This document shows positions 34,990 to 47,362 of a stretch of 64,000 nt of DNA, piece after piece. The stretch covers positions 433,590,421-433,654,420 of the forward strand of contig CM060900.1 in the NCBI GenBank assembly GCA_030762935.1. Direction: 5' to 3'. Each line of letters opens with the position of its first letter. Position 1 is the first letter of the stretch. The notes below the pieces were generated by a model, which was given only the letters and a program-made list of their open reading frames with translations, did not search any database and was not told the origin of the DNA. A program made the translations under genes and the position numbers. The stretch comes from Hymenopus coronatus (Eukaryota; Arthropoda; Insecta; Mantodea; Hymenopodidae).

Positions 34990-36000
34990 GAATGAGTTTT
35001 TTTTTTTTGGAATGGTTTACTTGTTATACCTACAAAAGACTTTCAGACTTCAACCAAGAAATCATAAAAAGAAACAAGCAGAAAGTGACATTGTGATTTG
35101 GGAATTGTATTGGATGAAACTACAAATTCAATCCAACGATATTTTACAAATATTTTAGTTCTTCCCGTATTGTTTATAAGGTATGAACTGGAGAAATCCA
35201 ATGCCAGCATACAGTCAAAAACTGCGGCCCAGTGGTATTAAGTTTGTAAAACCTCTGGTGGTTATGGGCCAGGTTCCATACGCGTTTTCAGCAATTAACT
35301 AATTGAAACCTTTGTTGCCAAAATTAAAGCATGTGGTATGTAAAGGGTTTTTGCATTCATTAGGAACGAATACGACATCACTAATGAATTTATTTCTGCC
35401 CTGAAGTAGATTCTATGGAAAGCTCTAAGTCGTGTTGTTGCCTACAAGGAAATCACTGGCCTTGCCCTTCCATATTTGTCAGCCATTGCTCGTTTCAGTT
35501 TGCTGCTATGTTGTGTGACAATCTCTAAGGAAATTCTGCTTTCATTGAATCCAGCCAATGCAGGTGCGATTTCCAAGGTTCCACAACTCCTGCTACCATA
35601 AAAAAACACGTAATTTGCAGACAAAAGTATTTTGTGTTCATGGTTACAAGTGTGTACCTGACTGCAGCCATTAAACAATTGTTGGAAAAACAAGGTCTCG
35701 AAAAGTAAAAACAATGGGATATTTTACTTCAGTGGGGGACCAGTTACGGTGCTTTGCCAAAGACAAACGAAACTTGCGTCTGTCCTCAGAAGATCCGTAT
35801 AATGATAAATTTGCCACTGTAGAATTGCCACTCTGAATGAATATGTATAGTTTGCCCCGCTGGTTTCTGTGGATGTCGAAAGAAGCTCTAGCATCTGTAA
35901 AGATGTTCTGTCTGCTAATAGAAACATACTTATTTTTAAAAAATGTAGAGATGCTCAGTGTCTTGAAGTACAACAGTTAACTGTATTTTCCTATTTCTTG
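34990..36000 (+). pseudogene. hAT-type transposase fossil
   Basis: Translated in several frames, the plus strand gives WDETT-like DETTNSIQ-type wording near 35110 (here ETTNSIQRYFTNILVLPVL), NASIQSKTAAQWY at about 35205, FISALK at 35390, YKEITGLALPYLSAIA at 35440, and at 35865-35930 SVDVERSSSICKDVLSANR. The last matches the C-terminal dimerisation signature of hAT transposases related to the CGGBP1 group (consensus SVDVERSFS.YK..L). It is riddled with stops and frameshifts, with no open frame over 100 codons in the right phase. Two further fossils lie at 45740-46640 and 59060-59990 on the minus strand. Confidence 0.7.
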
Positions 36001-37324
36001 TGAGTGATGGTTTGAACTGCCCACCGATATATTTGAAACACGGCTTAACATGCCCATTCGTTTTAATAGCGAAATAAATATTTAAAACCAACTGTACTTT
36101 ATCTCATTCCTTTTCAAACTGCGTGGCTTATGTATGATACTGCACTGTATGTTGTTTACATTTGATGTAAGCGTTTGAGGAAAGATTTGGTGTTACTTTT
36201 CAGCTTATATACGTTACAGTGGATTTTGAAAAACGATAACCATGTGAAGTTAAAAAGGTGCTTAGCTTGCCTGCTAAGTATATTAGGGACAGGATTTTTG
36301 CATGGCCCTGATCAGAAAATAAAATATTAATTATAAGATGACATCTATCATTTGCTAATATTTTATCCGAGCGTAATTAATAAAGGTAATGTTCTCAGTC
36401 CACACAAATAAATGTGTGTGACACGAATTATCAGTGCTGGCGAGCACGTGATTCCTGAAACTCCAATGCGCCCCTATTCCCTATTTCCTTAACGTTTTCG
36501 GAACATTGTTCCATCTATTACATGCGACGGCTGCCTTTCTGTATTAGGGAAACATAAACTACAAGGAGCATCTTCTGTTCCCCTTAAACAAAGCAGGCTT
36601 TCTTGGATGGAAACGCTATAAGATTATTTATTCTCAAAAATACCCACGGAATACCTTTCTTAACATCCTTCATGTGCACGCAAGCTGCCAAAATATTCAT
36701 CCAGTCTTCCTGATCCCACATAATGGGCAAACCCTCCTACTAGCTTCATCAATTACCTTACGAGCTATCCACCCTCCCAACTTGAGCCACGCTATTCCAG
36801 ACCTTTGTTTCATACCCAATTCTAAAATATATTTCTTTACCCTACACAATTTTTGGTTCATTTTGTAACTCTAATTAAGATTTTTTTACGTAGTCAAAAC
36901 ACATAGTAGTTAAGTATCTACGTAACGTATTTTCTTATGAAACAAGGGTTCAAGCATCTACATCGCCTCATCTGGCTTGAAGTCTACATAAACTATTTTA
37001 GTTGCAAAACCTCACTTGCTTACTCAGTTTCCTCGTTTTCTTAAGAATTTGCGTTCATTACACTTACCTTAGTTTTTCCTTCTTCTTTTTTTTTTATTTA
37101 TTTTTTTTATTTCTTTATTTATTGAAATATGGGTTCAAACACCAGGAAACAAATACTGCCTTTCTTTTTTAAATGCAGAAATTAATCATTTAAGCAGAAA
37201 TGAGAATGACAAATTCTGCCATTTAAATTCATCTCGCTGGTTAACTAAACTATACAGCCACGCGCACTTGCCCGGCTTTCCCGGCAGCGGACCAGCCTTT
37301 CTGTATTAGGAGAACATAAACCTT

Positions 37325-37425
37325 TAGGAGTCAACCTTCGTTCCGTGTGGCTCTGTTTCTTTTGCTCTGGCCTCCTGTTCTCAAGGTCGCGGGTTCAAAC
37401 TCGGCCCGGCCCGATGTATTTTAAG
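37325..37425 (+). mobile_element. tRNA-like SINE head of block b (family S4), inverted unit
   Basis: GTGTGGCTCTGTTTC, then GGTCGCGGGTTCAAACTCGG (B box) and CCCGATGTATTTTAAGATAA. It is on the plus strand here because the whole composite is inverted. Confidence 0.6.
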
Positions 37426-37689
37426 ATAAATACCATAAACAGATAGGAAATATTATTCTGGTTGGATATGAACCTTAAGAGCAATAGGCCCATTTCAGTA
37501 GATTTATTCATTTGAACTTCAGTGGAATGAAATTCCGACACATTGGCGGCGTTGTAGATACGTTCTTCCCATTTGATAGAAGGTTAAAGAGAATCTGATA
37601 TTTTCAATTCACATTAGCTTCTCTATATATACTCTAAAAAATATTGCTACAAAAGTATATAACCTACTGTCTCTACTAGTGGGTCCGGA

Positions 37690-37895
37690 GTAGGACGATG
37701 GATTTTTTTTCGGGCGTAAAAATCCTTCGGAAGGGAAGTAAAGCCGTTTGTCCCTTGTCGTAGATTTATGGCACGTAAAAAAACCTCAAGCCTGATAAAA
37801 GAGACCTCTGAGCAAAATTAAGCGGTCTTTCACACCAAGATAGAATGGGACGCTGAGAACCACAGCAGTAAAAGAGAGTCCATAAATAAAACGGC
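37690..37895 (+). mobile_element. tRNA-derived SINE (family S2), body only
   Basis: GGACGATGGATTTTTTTTCGGGCG to GAGAGTCCATAAATAAAACG. It matches 13720-13925. The head with the B box is missing. No counterpart exists at this place in other units, so it inserted after the composite was copied. Confidence 0.85.
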
Positions 37896-38452
37896 ATTTT
37901 CCTTTTACTGATGGGTATGCAGCTAGGAGCATGCATACCTGTTTAACTAGGTATTCCTACGCACTTCAAAATGATAATTCAATATATATTTTATTATTAT
38001 TATTATTATTATTTTGTTTTTTGTTATATAGGGTCATAGAATTCATACAATCTATCAAACAACTATTTCTAAATATGCTGATAATGCTAAACAAGTAGCA
38101 TTTATCAGCTGATACTTTAAGATCAATGTACGGAATTCAAAAAACACCATCTTCAATCCTTCTTGAGAGATAAAATACTTAATCATGAACAAAATGGGAC
38201 AATTATTGTTTGATCTAGTATATGAGATATAAACTTTAAAAATTGGGAATAGAGAGAAAATAATTGTGTTCATAATTACATAATTTCAAATATTTAAATA
38301 TTCAATGTATAGCAAATGAAAATATATTACCACTGTATTGGTTTAATTGCTTGGTTTTGTATTACCAAATAAACTTTAGCTTCCAACATTAGTAGTTTCT
38401 GAGAAAAGTGCATATAAAGCATATGTATGTTTGGTTGGTTTTTTTTTTTTGT

Positions 38453-38517
<65 letters not shown>

Positions 38518-39321
38518 GCTAATTCAACGACGTAATTTATCTTTGAGCTCGTCCTTCAGGATGGAAAGTTGACTGAGATCAGGGTTTAGATACGTGATAG
38601 GGAAAGAGAAATTGAATAGTCGCTTCCGATCTAGAAGCGAATTTGAAAAGTTAAACTAATAATTGTGAATATTTTCCAAATAGTGATACCAATAAATAAA
38701 TAAATAAATAAATGAAGCAAGTTGTGTGCCTAATCAGATTTTTATGTACGTAAGTATGTAAAAAGATATGACTATCTCTTATGTGTTACTAATTACAAGC
38801 TGTTCTTACAGAAAGAAGAGGGCTCCCAGACAACTCTATAAATAAATCTTGTCACCCAAAAATCTTATTTTAATAAAAATCGACACTAGTATTTCTATTA
38901 ATTAAAAAAGCACATGAAAATAATTCGATCTAAAAATTACTTTGAGCTGGACGGATTTAGTTGGCTATTTCTGTATCCATCAGAGGACAATGCCGAACCT
39001 AAATCCCAAATGTGATGCTTAACCCACCTTTCGTTCTTGCTATATCCACTCTCCCTTTCTCTATTATCTCATACACATTTCTTTCTTCTTTTTTTACTTT
39101 CTTTACACATACTTACTATGTAGATAGAATATAAAAAAGGTATTATAATGCACCCAAAAATTTGATACCGGGCAATTTGATGTTTTGGGTCCCCCTAAAT
39201 CCGAAAGCAGCATTTCTGGAAAAAGGTCCCTGTGCGTGTGTGTATGTGTGTGTGTGTGTGAGTCTGTGGACAGCATAGCTCAAAAAATAAAAGACCGTGA
39301 CATACCAAACTTGGTGTTTAA

Positions 39322-40940
39322 GGGTACATATGACTGAATTTTTACGATTTTCGGTCAAAAATTCGTTTTTTTTGTTTTGTTTTTGTTTTTTGTTTTTTGC
39401 ATTAAAATATTAAATATTTGCTCTATCAGATGCTACAATTATTTTGTTTTTTGCGCCATTTTTAAATCTCCCACAGCTCCATTTTTTAGCTCCATGTGCG
39501 TGGTATTTAAATGCCAGGTACACGCCCCTTTTATGTAGGGAGGTTACGCATTATAATTTTATGCTTTTTTAATGTTATTTTGAATATAGCACTTGAAGTC
39601 TTTCAATAGAGTGCTTGGTTGCTGCTATTTGTACTTCTTGATCAATACCAATGCTAAAATCTCTTTAAAAAATCAGTTTTATGAAAAAATGAATGAAATG
39701 TTTGACCTAACTGTAGAAAGTGTATTTGAATATTTGTGAAGTTATAAAGCTATATATTGATTCAGAATCATTTTCTTTATGCTTTATACATATTGTTTTA
39801 CAAATAGCTTGTCTTTGCTAGCACAGTCATGGCTTCCTTTGTTTATATGCTTTTAGGACCATGTGAGTTTCATGTGTTTATCTGAAAGCTAAAGTTTTTT
39901 TTCACAAAATTCGTTCTCCTTCTTCTGTGAAGTGTTGTGGTTCTGTAATATATTCAGTTATAAGCATGGAGAGACAGAAAACTCCTCGAAGTAGTTATAG
40001 GCAAGCAAGAAGGAGACCTAAGAAAAGCAATCACTGGCACGCTGCACAAAAGCAAGGACACAAGACCCAAATGAATCTCTTCATCGTGTTGTGTGGAGTA
40101 AATGCCCCAAAGAAGTATTTATTTCAAAGAACAAACTGCAACTAGCTGTGGTTAAACCCATTAGTGAGTTCAACATGGGTCATTATAATACACTAAAGAA
40201 CTGCACTCCATCAAAAGTCTCTCCATATCCACATCTACTGTCAAAAAAACAGGATGTTAAAAGAATTGCACAAAGCAGGAAGAGGAGCTCTGAGCATCTG
40301 CAACAGGGCAGAAAACAGCAAAAGTTACAGAAAATATCCTCTGAAGAAAGAAAAAAGAGGTTTGAGGGGGAGACATATGGTCCAGGGCAATTCGGAGGTG
40401 AGGTAAATTTTCTTTGGCTTTTCTCGGATTGCAATTTTCAGCATTTTGCTGTATACAAAATGCTTCTTGCGGAACAGTTTTTATCAAAATGACTTGAAAC
40501 TTGCACAGTACAGAGAAATATATACTGGAACTAAAAATTGTATTGGGTTTTGATAACAATTACTTTTTAGTATGGATTTTGCTATTTGGAATAGGCCATA
40601 AATCACATTTTTTTTAAAAAATCTGAAATTGCAGTATTGTGTTTTTTTTAGTAAGCTAAGTAAATAATCAGATATAAAAACCCAATACAATTCCAATTTA
40701 TGATTGTTGGAAGAATATCCATACAAAGTTTTAAAATGATTGGATGAAAAGTTTGTCGCAAGGGGCTTTTAAAATGACAGTATAATGTTTTAAAAATAAT
40801 CTTATATAATTTCTGAACCAAACAAAGTATAGAGCTGAAACTTGGTACAACACCATGTGATGCTAACATAAACATGCCCTCAAAATTTCATCAAAATTAA
40901 TTAAAAATACAGAAGTTAGAAAATTCAGTCATATGTACCC
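39322..40940 (+). mobile_element. Kolobok-like DNA transposon with TTAA target duplication
   Basis: Perfect terminal inverted repeats of at least 20 bp (GGGTACATATGACTGAATTT) flank 1.62 kb, with TTAA directly outside both ends (39318-39321 and 40941-40944). The uninterrupted family A copy A1 has a single TTAA at the same place (GGTATTTAAGTTT). TTAA plus the transposase relic inside points to Kolobok rather than piggyBac, whose ends begin CCC. Confidence 0.85.
40040..40492 (+). pseudogene. Kolobok-like transposase C-terminal remnant
   Basis: An open frame reads QDPNESLHRVVWSKCPKEVF, then FISKNKLQLAVVKPISEFN, then a lysine/arginine-rich tail (RKRSSEHLQQGRKQQKL) and GPGQF. This wording is the C-terminal part of a transposase family found in many invertebrates, sometimes labelled 'Mutator-like transposase', which I associate with Kolobok. 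The N-terminal zinc finger and the catalytic core are missing. The 39340-40030 interval has only AT-rich sequence and a short start-like frame (39966, MERQKTPRSSYRQARRRPKK), which could be a chopped linker. This copy is non-autonomous. Confidence 0.65.
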
Positions 40941-41564
40941 TTAAGTTTGGTGTCTTGCAAGGATGCGACACGAAGATTTTCATAAAATCCCCCCACCGCC
41001 AACTACCCTTTACATGGAACGTTTTTAGAAATTTTTGATTTTCTCAAAAAATGACTGTAAAGATTTTGATTAGAATATTGTATATTAAAGATATTTAACC
41101 GAAAAATAATACGTATATCTTGAATTTTCTGGGAATAGCCTCTGAAGATTACTTTATTCTGGATGAATTTTACGGAATTTTGCATAACTGCAAAACCTTA
41201 AGAGATAGACAAAAACTTGATACAAAAAATGTAGAGAACATTAAAACACACAATTTATGTTATATAAATTTTTCGTGTAGTTGTTCGTTTTTGAAATATT
41301 CAGCTTTAAAGCTTATCTATACTTTTCTCAAACAGGAATTTGTCAACTCGTGTCCATACAAACAAGGGCACTTCAGTCACATAGGAACCGGCTTTTGACT
41401 ATCACTTTAACTTAGGTACTCCGATTAGCATGATATAAATAGAAGCATAAGCTTTTTAACAATGATTTGCTGCAGATATGTAAAGAAAGTCATGTGAATG
41501 GAACACATCAGATTTTTTACATTTAAGGGGTATCAAAACATCTATTTCCAAACAATTCTGTAAA

Positions 41565-41880
41565 CCGAATGTTTCTTTCTTTCTTTTTTCTGGTAACTAA
41601 CCTAAAGGCAACACCCACCAATACCTGCGGAAAAAATAGGTTTCTACAATAAAATCCATTCATTAAGACATAAATACCTAGCTACTCCTTAGGTATTGAT
41701 TGGGATTAACTTAATGGCGCTCCCACCTGGGAAGTGTGTCACTGGGTCTGTATGCCCCAGGATTGTTTATGTTCTGCTAATACAGAAAAGCTGTTTGTTG
41801 CCAAAGAAAGTGACGTATAAAAGCGAGATAGTGACCAAACCATCACGATAAACCTTAATAAGAAATTCATGTTACATCCA
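41565..41880 (-). repeat. Block k of the composite, inverted solitary copy
   Basis: GATTAACTTAATGGCGCTCC and CACTGGGTCTGTATG on the plus strand are the complement of 49640-49700, with the whole block matching 49545-49800. It lies outside the composite, between two family A copies, so block k may itself be a mobile repeat. Confidence 0.65.
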
Positions 41881-42059
41881 CATAAATTTCTCTTATCACT
41901 CTTCTTTCTACGTTAGTCGTTGATTACTTATTTGCACATAGGTACCTATTTTTCTTTTCGATACAGATAAGGAAGGATACAGTTGGTTAAAGATAGAATT
42001 TTAAACAAAGATTTGCTGCGTGATAGGTTGTAAGCTCCTTGCTGCTTACATGGCCACAA

Positions 42060-42890
42060 AAGAAATACTAATCTGATGTGTCTAATTCACATGATCTTTT
42101 CTCTCTATTCTGCAGTAAGTTATCCCTACAAAAGCCTATTCTGGAGGCTATCTAATGCAAATCGCGATAAACCTTAGTAGAAATTATTACTTCATGCTTC
42201 ATTGTAAGTAGAATGGAAATGATAAAGTAAAGTAGGCTAAAGTCATAGTCAAATCTTTTAAAAGCTGGTAAATATGTGAAACAACTGAAATGCCCTTCTC
42301 TTTGCATGACGAGGATATCGATTACCAATGTGACAAAAATTACAAGAATTGGAAATTATTAAAGTAATAACAAGGAATATCTCGTAAAGGGTTAGCTGTA
42401 AAAAAAATAGATATATATGACATAAATTGCATTCGCGAGATCTACATTTCTTGGTGTAGTCAGTTTTGTCTCTCTCTCTCCCTCTCTCTTACCGCTTATA
42501 CATAAGTCATTCAGAACGAGGAGGACTCCAGAGGCTACTCCCAACATGTTCAGGATATACCTACATTTTATTTTTACATGCAAATATGTTTGATATAGCA
42601 AGATTAATTAAAATCGTTATGGCTATTTCCAAGAAAATGTAACATTTTGAAAAATGTTCCATGTAGAGCGTAGTTAGGTAAGGGGGTTTTTGTGACGTAA
42701 CCTTGGGAGGCACTAAACTTAAGTATCTAGCAAGTTTTGAGTTATATCAACTATCCACAAACACATACATACCCATGGAGCTTTTACTTAAATGACATTT
42801 TTTAATTTATTAATTCAGAAATCCTGAGAAACATGTATTTCCACTAACATATCCAATCAAGTTTTGGGTGGCATCCTCAGCCTAATATTG
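42060..42890 (-). mobile_element. Family A repeat, copy A9, inverted
   Basis: The right end (CTGATGTGTCTAATTCACATGATCTTTTCTC) is at 42073 and the core runs to about 42870 (GAGAAACATGTATTTCC). The left hairpin is not evident. A CT microsatellite lies at 42469-42490. Confidence 0.6.
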
Positions 42891-43309
42891 AGGCACATAG
42901 TAGACAAAGCGAAGAACCAACACACATTTATCGCCTTGCAGAATAGGTACAAGCACTCCTAAATTCAAAACAAGAGTTAGGGGAAAGGGTTATTTATGTT
43001 AAATTGTGTAATATAACGAGAAGTATGTAGTAAGATTTTGTGGATTTCTTAGAGCGTACTAACCATTAATGGCTATTCAGAGTGCAGAATACCTCAAAGA
43101 TATTCCCAGAAGATAGCTAATTAAAATCATTATAGCCGTACTTGTGATAGCTGAAAGTTTCTAAAAAATCTTCAGTTAAAATGTTTGTTTGAAAAGTGGA
43201 TTTATTGAAAAACCCATCTTATGTTATCTTTGAATTAAGTTGAAATTAAATACCAATTCTAATTATTATCGCTTGTGGGTATGCAGGTACATACCCAAGG
43301 TTTTTGGTA
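42891..43309. other. Gene-free spacer with family A-like traces
   Basis: AAAATCATTATAGCCGTACT at about 43123 and other short pieces resemble an inverted family A core. A palindromic GGGTATGCAGGTACATACCC at 43277-43296, followed by GGTACATACCTGCAGACC, marks the start of the composite unit. Confidence 0.4.
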
Positions 43310-43589
43310 CATACCTGCAGACCAACTAGTAGAGATAGTAAGTAATATACTTTTGTGGCAATAGCTTTTTAAAGAATATATAGCGAAGCTAATGTGAATT
43401 GAGCATATCAGATTCTTTTTAACATGCTATCAAATGGGAGGAACGTGCCTACAACGCCGCCAGTGTGTCGGAATTTCATTCTACAGAAGTTCTTTTGCAT
43501 GTGAGTAAATCTACTGAAATGGGCCTATTGCTTTTAAGGTTCATATCCAACCAGAATAATATTTCCTATTTGTTTATTGTATTTATTTT

Positions 43590-43700
43590 AAAATCCATCG
43601 GACCGAGTTTGAACCCCCGATCTGGAGATCAGAAGGCGAGAGCAAAAAAAAAAAAAACAGAGCCACACGGAACGAAGGTTGACTCCTAAAGGCTTATGTT
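43590..43700 (-). mobile_element. tRNA-like SINE head of block b (family S4), unit 1
   Basis: B-box-like GGGGGTTCAAACTCGG on the minus strand and GTGTGGCTCTGTTTT upstream. An A13 run (43647-43659) has grown inside the head. Confidence 0.55.
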
Positions 43701-43956
43701 CTCCTAATACAGAAAGGCTGGTCCGCTGCCGGGAAAGCCGAGCAAGAACAGCGAAACGACGTGCGCAGCATGGCTGGAGTTTGGTTAAGCAGCAAGATAA
43801 ATTTTAAAAAGCAGAATTGCTCGTTCTGATTTCCTGGTGAAAAGATTCGTGCAATTAAGAAGGAAAGACAGTATTTACTTCCAGGTATATGAACCCATAT
43901 TTCAATAACACTATAAAAGAAAAAAGGCAAAGAATAATAAACGCGAATTCTTAACA

Positions 43957-43995
<39 letters not shown>

Positions 43996-44834
43996 GAGGA
44001 AGGAATTGAGTAAGAAAGTGGGGATCTGCATCAAAACTGGAAAACAAGGTATTTGTGGATATTTTTTGGGAATAAATAACCTTAAAGCACTACGATTTAA
44101 GAAAGACTGCTTAGTTTGCTACGCAAATAGAAACTGCTCTTCATAGTTTATGTTCTCCTAATACAGAAAGAGAGTTGTTGCATGTAAAGTGTTTCGAAAA
44201 CATAAAGGAAATATGGAGGTTGGGCGCATTGATATCTCCAGGAATCACGTGCTTGCCGTACATACCAGTGCTGATAATGTGTGTGGACAGAGACCATTAC
44301 GTTTATTAATTACGCTCGGATAAATATTAGCAAATGATAGAGGCCAATGCTCTAATTAGTATTTTATTTTCTGATCAGGACCTTATAAAAACACTCTCTA
44401 CGATACTTAGCAGGCAAGCTAAGCACTTTTTACCTTCACATGGTTATCGCTTTCAACATACATTGTGACGTATGTAATCTGAAAAGTAACACCAAATGCT
44501 TTCTCACAGCTCTTGTCAAATATAAACATATAGTGCAGTATGAAACCTAAGCCACGCAGTTTGAAAACGAAAGAGTTAAAGTGAAATTGGTTTTAAAAAT
44601 AGTGATGAGTTATTTCATTATTAAAATGAACGGGCATGTTAAGCTTTGTTTCAAACATGGCTGAAATCTTGTTAAAACAATATAGGTATATATGAACTCA
44701 TTACTTAGCTTTGTCTTTGTGAATCGAGTGTGTGAACATGTCCACATGAACCTGGGTCAAGTGATTTCTCTGCTCAGCAACTTGAAGCGATTCATTGTCA
44801 GTCGTCAAAAGAAACACCATGTTCTAATTTATTT

Positions 44835-45370
44835 TTTCAGAATTTCCTCTAACGATTTTGATTAAACTTCCATATAGTACAGACATGTACATACATGACA
44901 AATAATATGTAGGTATGTTTTCAATTTTCTGGGAATACCCTAAGAAGATGTGTTCATTCCTGATGACGTGTGCATAATGGTAAACCGTGAAATATAGACA
45001 AAGACTGAATACACACAAAATGTACATCTCGTCAAAACACACGATTTATGTCCTTTACTTTTTTGTTGAGGAAATAACCGTTTCCGAGATATTCCTTGTT
45101 TGGTTTCAATTTCAAAATACATCCTATGTCTACTTTTCTCAAACAGGAAGTCCTCCGTGCTTTGTTTTACTCTTGTTCATGCAAGCAGGCGAATTTCAGT
45201 GGTAATCGGACAGCTTTTAAAACATTCAGCCTTGCTTTGGCCTAGTGTATTCCAGTAGTTTCCTCCTACTTATGAGTAACTAAACAATCTGCAATTCTGC
45301 CAATGCTTATCTCGATTAGCAGATAGAATAATCTTTTGTAAGATGTTTGTTTGTCTGCAGGTAGAGAAAG
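44835..45370 (+). mobile_element. Family A repeat, copy A10
   Basis: From TTTCCTCTAACGATTTTGAT to GGTAGAGAAAGTCATATAC. It lacks the left hairpin, like its counterparts at 52900 and 58140, so it was already truncated when the composite multiplied. Confidence 0.75.
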
Positions 45371-45739
45371 TCATATACAAGGACCTTAATTCTTGAAATG
45401 AACAATTAGTGCCTGGTATTGTTGGCTTCAAGTATTATGTTACATAAAGCAGAAAGTTTGCAAGAACATGAAGATACATATTATATTCATTTCGCATTGA
45501 TGGTATTAACTAGTCGCTATGTTGTCGTCCTTTCTTGTTGCAGCGGCCAGCTTTCTTTATTGGCTGAGTTAGGATTTTTAGATTGCAAATTTCATATGAA
45601 AAAAGAAACGGAAAAGATGCTAAACTAACCTAAGAAGAGCGAGAAAACGTTGCTCTTTAAATCAACTGATTATAAATGTACAGTTTCTATTCCAAGTTAT
45701 TGAATTAAAAAAAAATAGGTACATCAAATCATCACTAAC

Positions 45740-46640
45740 CAGAAATAGGAAAATACAGGAAGCTGTTGTACTTCAAGAACCTGAGCATGTCTGCATTTTT
45801 TAAAAATATGTATTCTTGTATTAGCAGATAGATAATCTTTTTAAATGCTAGAGCTTTTTTCGACATCCACAGAATCCAGTTGGACAAACTGCCATTCATT
45901 TAGAGAGGCAATTCCACAGATGTAGCAAATTTATCATCAAACGGAATTTGTCTTTGGCAAAGCACACTAACTGGTCCTTCACTGAAGTAAAGATACCCCA
46001 TTTTTTTTACTCATCGAGGTCTCGTTCTCCAAATCGTATAATGGCTGCAGTCTGGTGCTTCTAACCATGAACACAAAGCACTTTTGTGTGAAAATTATTT
46101 TTTTATGGTAGTAGAAGTTTTTGGGCCATGGAAAGCGCACCGGCATCGGCTTTAATCTTGTAAAAACTCTCACACAACATAGAAGCAAACTGAATCCATA
46201 ATTTCCATTGCTGACAAATATGGAAGGCAAGGCCAGTGATTTCCTTGTAGGCAACACTAATTAGAACTTTCCATAGAATCTTCTTCAGGGCAGAAATGAA
46301 TTCATTTATGATGTATTCGTTCGTAATGGGTTCACAAACCCTCTGAAGGTCACGAACTGGGTATGCCACATGCTTTAATTTAAGAACAAAAGTTTCCATT
46401 AGTTAATTGCTGAAAACGTGTTTGGAACCTGGCAAATAACCTCCGAGTTTTTACAAACTTAATACCACTGGGCCGCAGTTTTTGACTATATGCTGGCATT
46501 GGATTTCTCCAGTTCATACATTTAAAACAACATGGGCTTACGTTTCTCTCCAGATACGGGAAGAACTAAAATATTCGAAAAATATCGTTGGATTGAATTT
46601 GTAGTTTCATTCAATATAATGTCACTTTCTGCTTGTATTT
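45740..46640 (-). pseudogene. hAT-type transposase fossil, unit 1
   Basis: The minus strand carries NETTNSIQRYFSNILVLPVS (about 46605-46550), NASI and SKTAAQWY near 46460, YIINEFISALKKILWK at about 46320-46260, and YKEITGLAFHICQQWKLWI at 46240-46190. The signature block SVDVE...FSYF lies at 45885-45740 in another frame. The order agrees with a hAT transposase of the CGGBP1-related group: central DETT block, then helical insert, then C-terminal dimerisation block. A possible BED-like start (KYVICDKLC) is at about 47260. Multiple stops; dead. Confidence 0.7.
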
Positions 46641-47362
46641 ATGGTTTTTTGGTAACAGTCTGAAAGTCTTTTGTAGGTATAACTAGTAAACCATTCCAAA
46701 ACACATCTCCATTTTTTGTTACGATTTGCGATTTACCTATGCGACTTGTTTGAATGTTCAAATATTCAAATGTTTTGGTATAGGAAAATCAGTATTCCTT
46801 TTTTTTTTGAGGTCATGCAAAAAGAAAAGAGTTTCAAAGATGGCACATAGGAATCCGATTTGTACACAGAGCACAAATAGTAATAGACATCGAATTTCTG
46901 ATTGTCTGTAGGGAATTTATAGGGCGTGTGTTCTGATATCCGCTGGCCCCTCCGTCACTCTAATTGGGGAAGGAGGAGGGGTTGTAGCTTAATGTTGTAG
47001 TACAGGTTACCTAGTCTCGCTTCTAGTTGAGGGAGGTGGCTATTCCTATTAGGGAATGAGTTAACAAACCCAGCATAGGTTCGATAAAGAACACGCACCT
47101 GCAAGGGGACAGTATCAGCCAATAAAATACAAAAACATGACATAATAAAGTACCCCAAAAACGGTAAGTGATGTGGTGTAGGGAACAAAACAGTACCATT
47201 TCTTTTTGAGCCTTTGCACATCTCATTCTATTGGCTACACAATTTATCACAAATAACATATTTCGTGCCGTTATCCACTTCCCAAATATTCTTAACTGTT
47301 GTTTTGAATTCTGGAGTGTTTCTAATTTTTCTGCAAGGTGATAAACCGCTGTTGGTTTTTCA

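Larger units (their letters stand above)
36005..39075 (-). repeat. Composite repeat, inverted partner of unit 0
   Basis: Blocks of 22.0-24.5 kb recur as reverse complement in mirrored order. GGCAATGCCGAACC-type block at 38990 matches 22000, CGTCCTTCAGGATGG at 38550 matches 22470, GTCTCTACTAGTGGG at 37670 matches 22890, and CCGGCAGCGGACCAGCC at 37280 matches 23268. It lacks the S3 SINE and the A7 copy. Microsatellites: ATT at 37990-38015, T-run at 38471-38516, AAAT at 38690-38712. Confidence 0.65.
39100..41515 (+). mobile_element. Family A repeat, copy A8, split by a nested element
   Basis: The left part 39100-39321 has the hairpin, TTTGATACCGGG and a GT microsatellite at 39236-39262. The right part 40941-41515 has GTTTGGTGTCTTGCAAGGATG to GTAAAGAAAGTCATGTGAATG and CATCAGATTTTTTA. 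The two parts join perfectly across the nested element when compared with A1. Confidence 0.85.

Noticed and set aside
39318..40944. piggyBac element because of the TTAA duplication
   Set aside because: The ends begin GGG, not CCC, and the internal protein wording fits a Kolobok-like family and not the piggyBac transposase.
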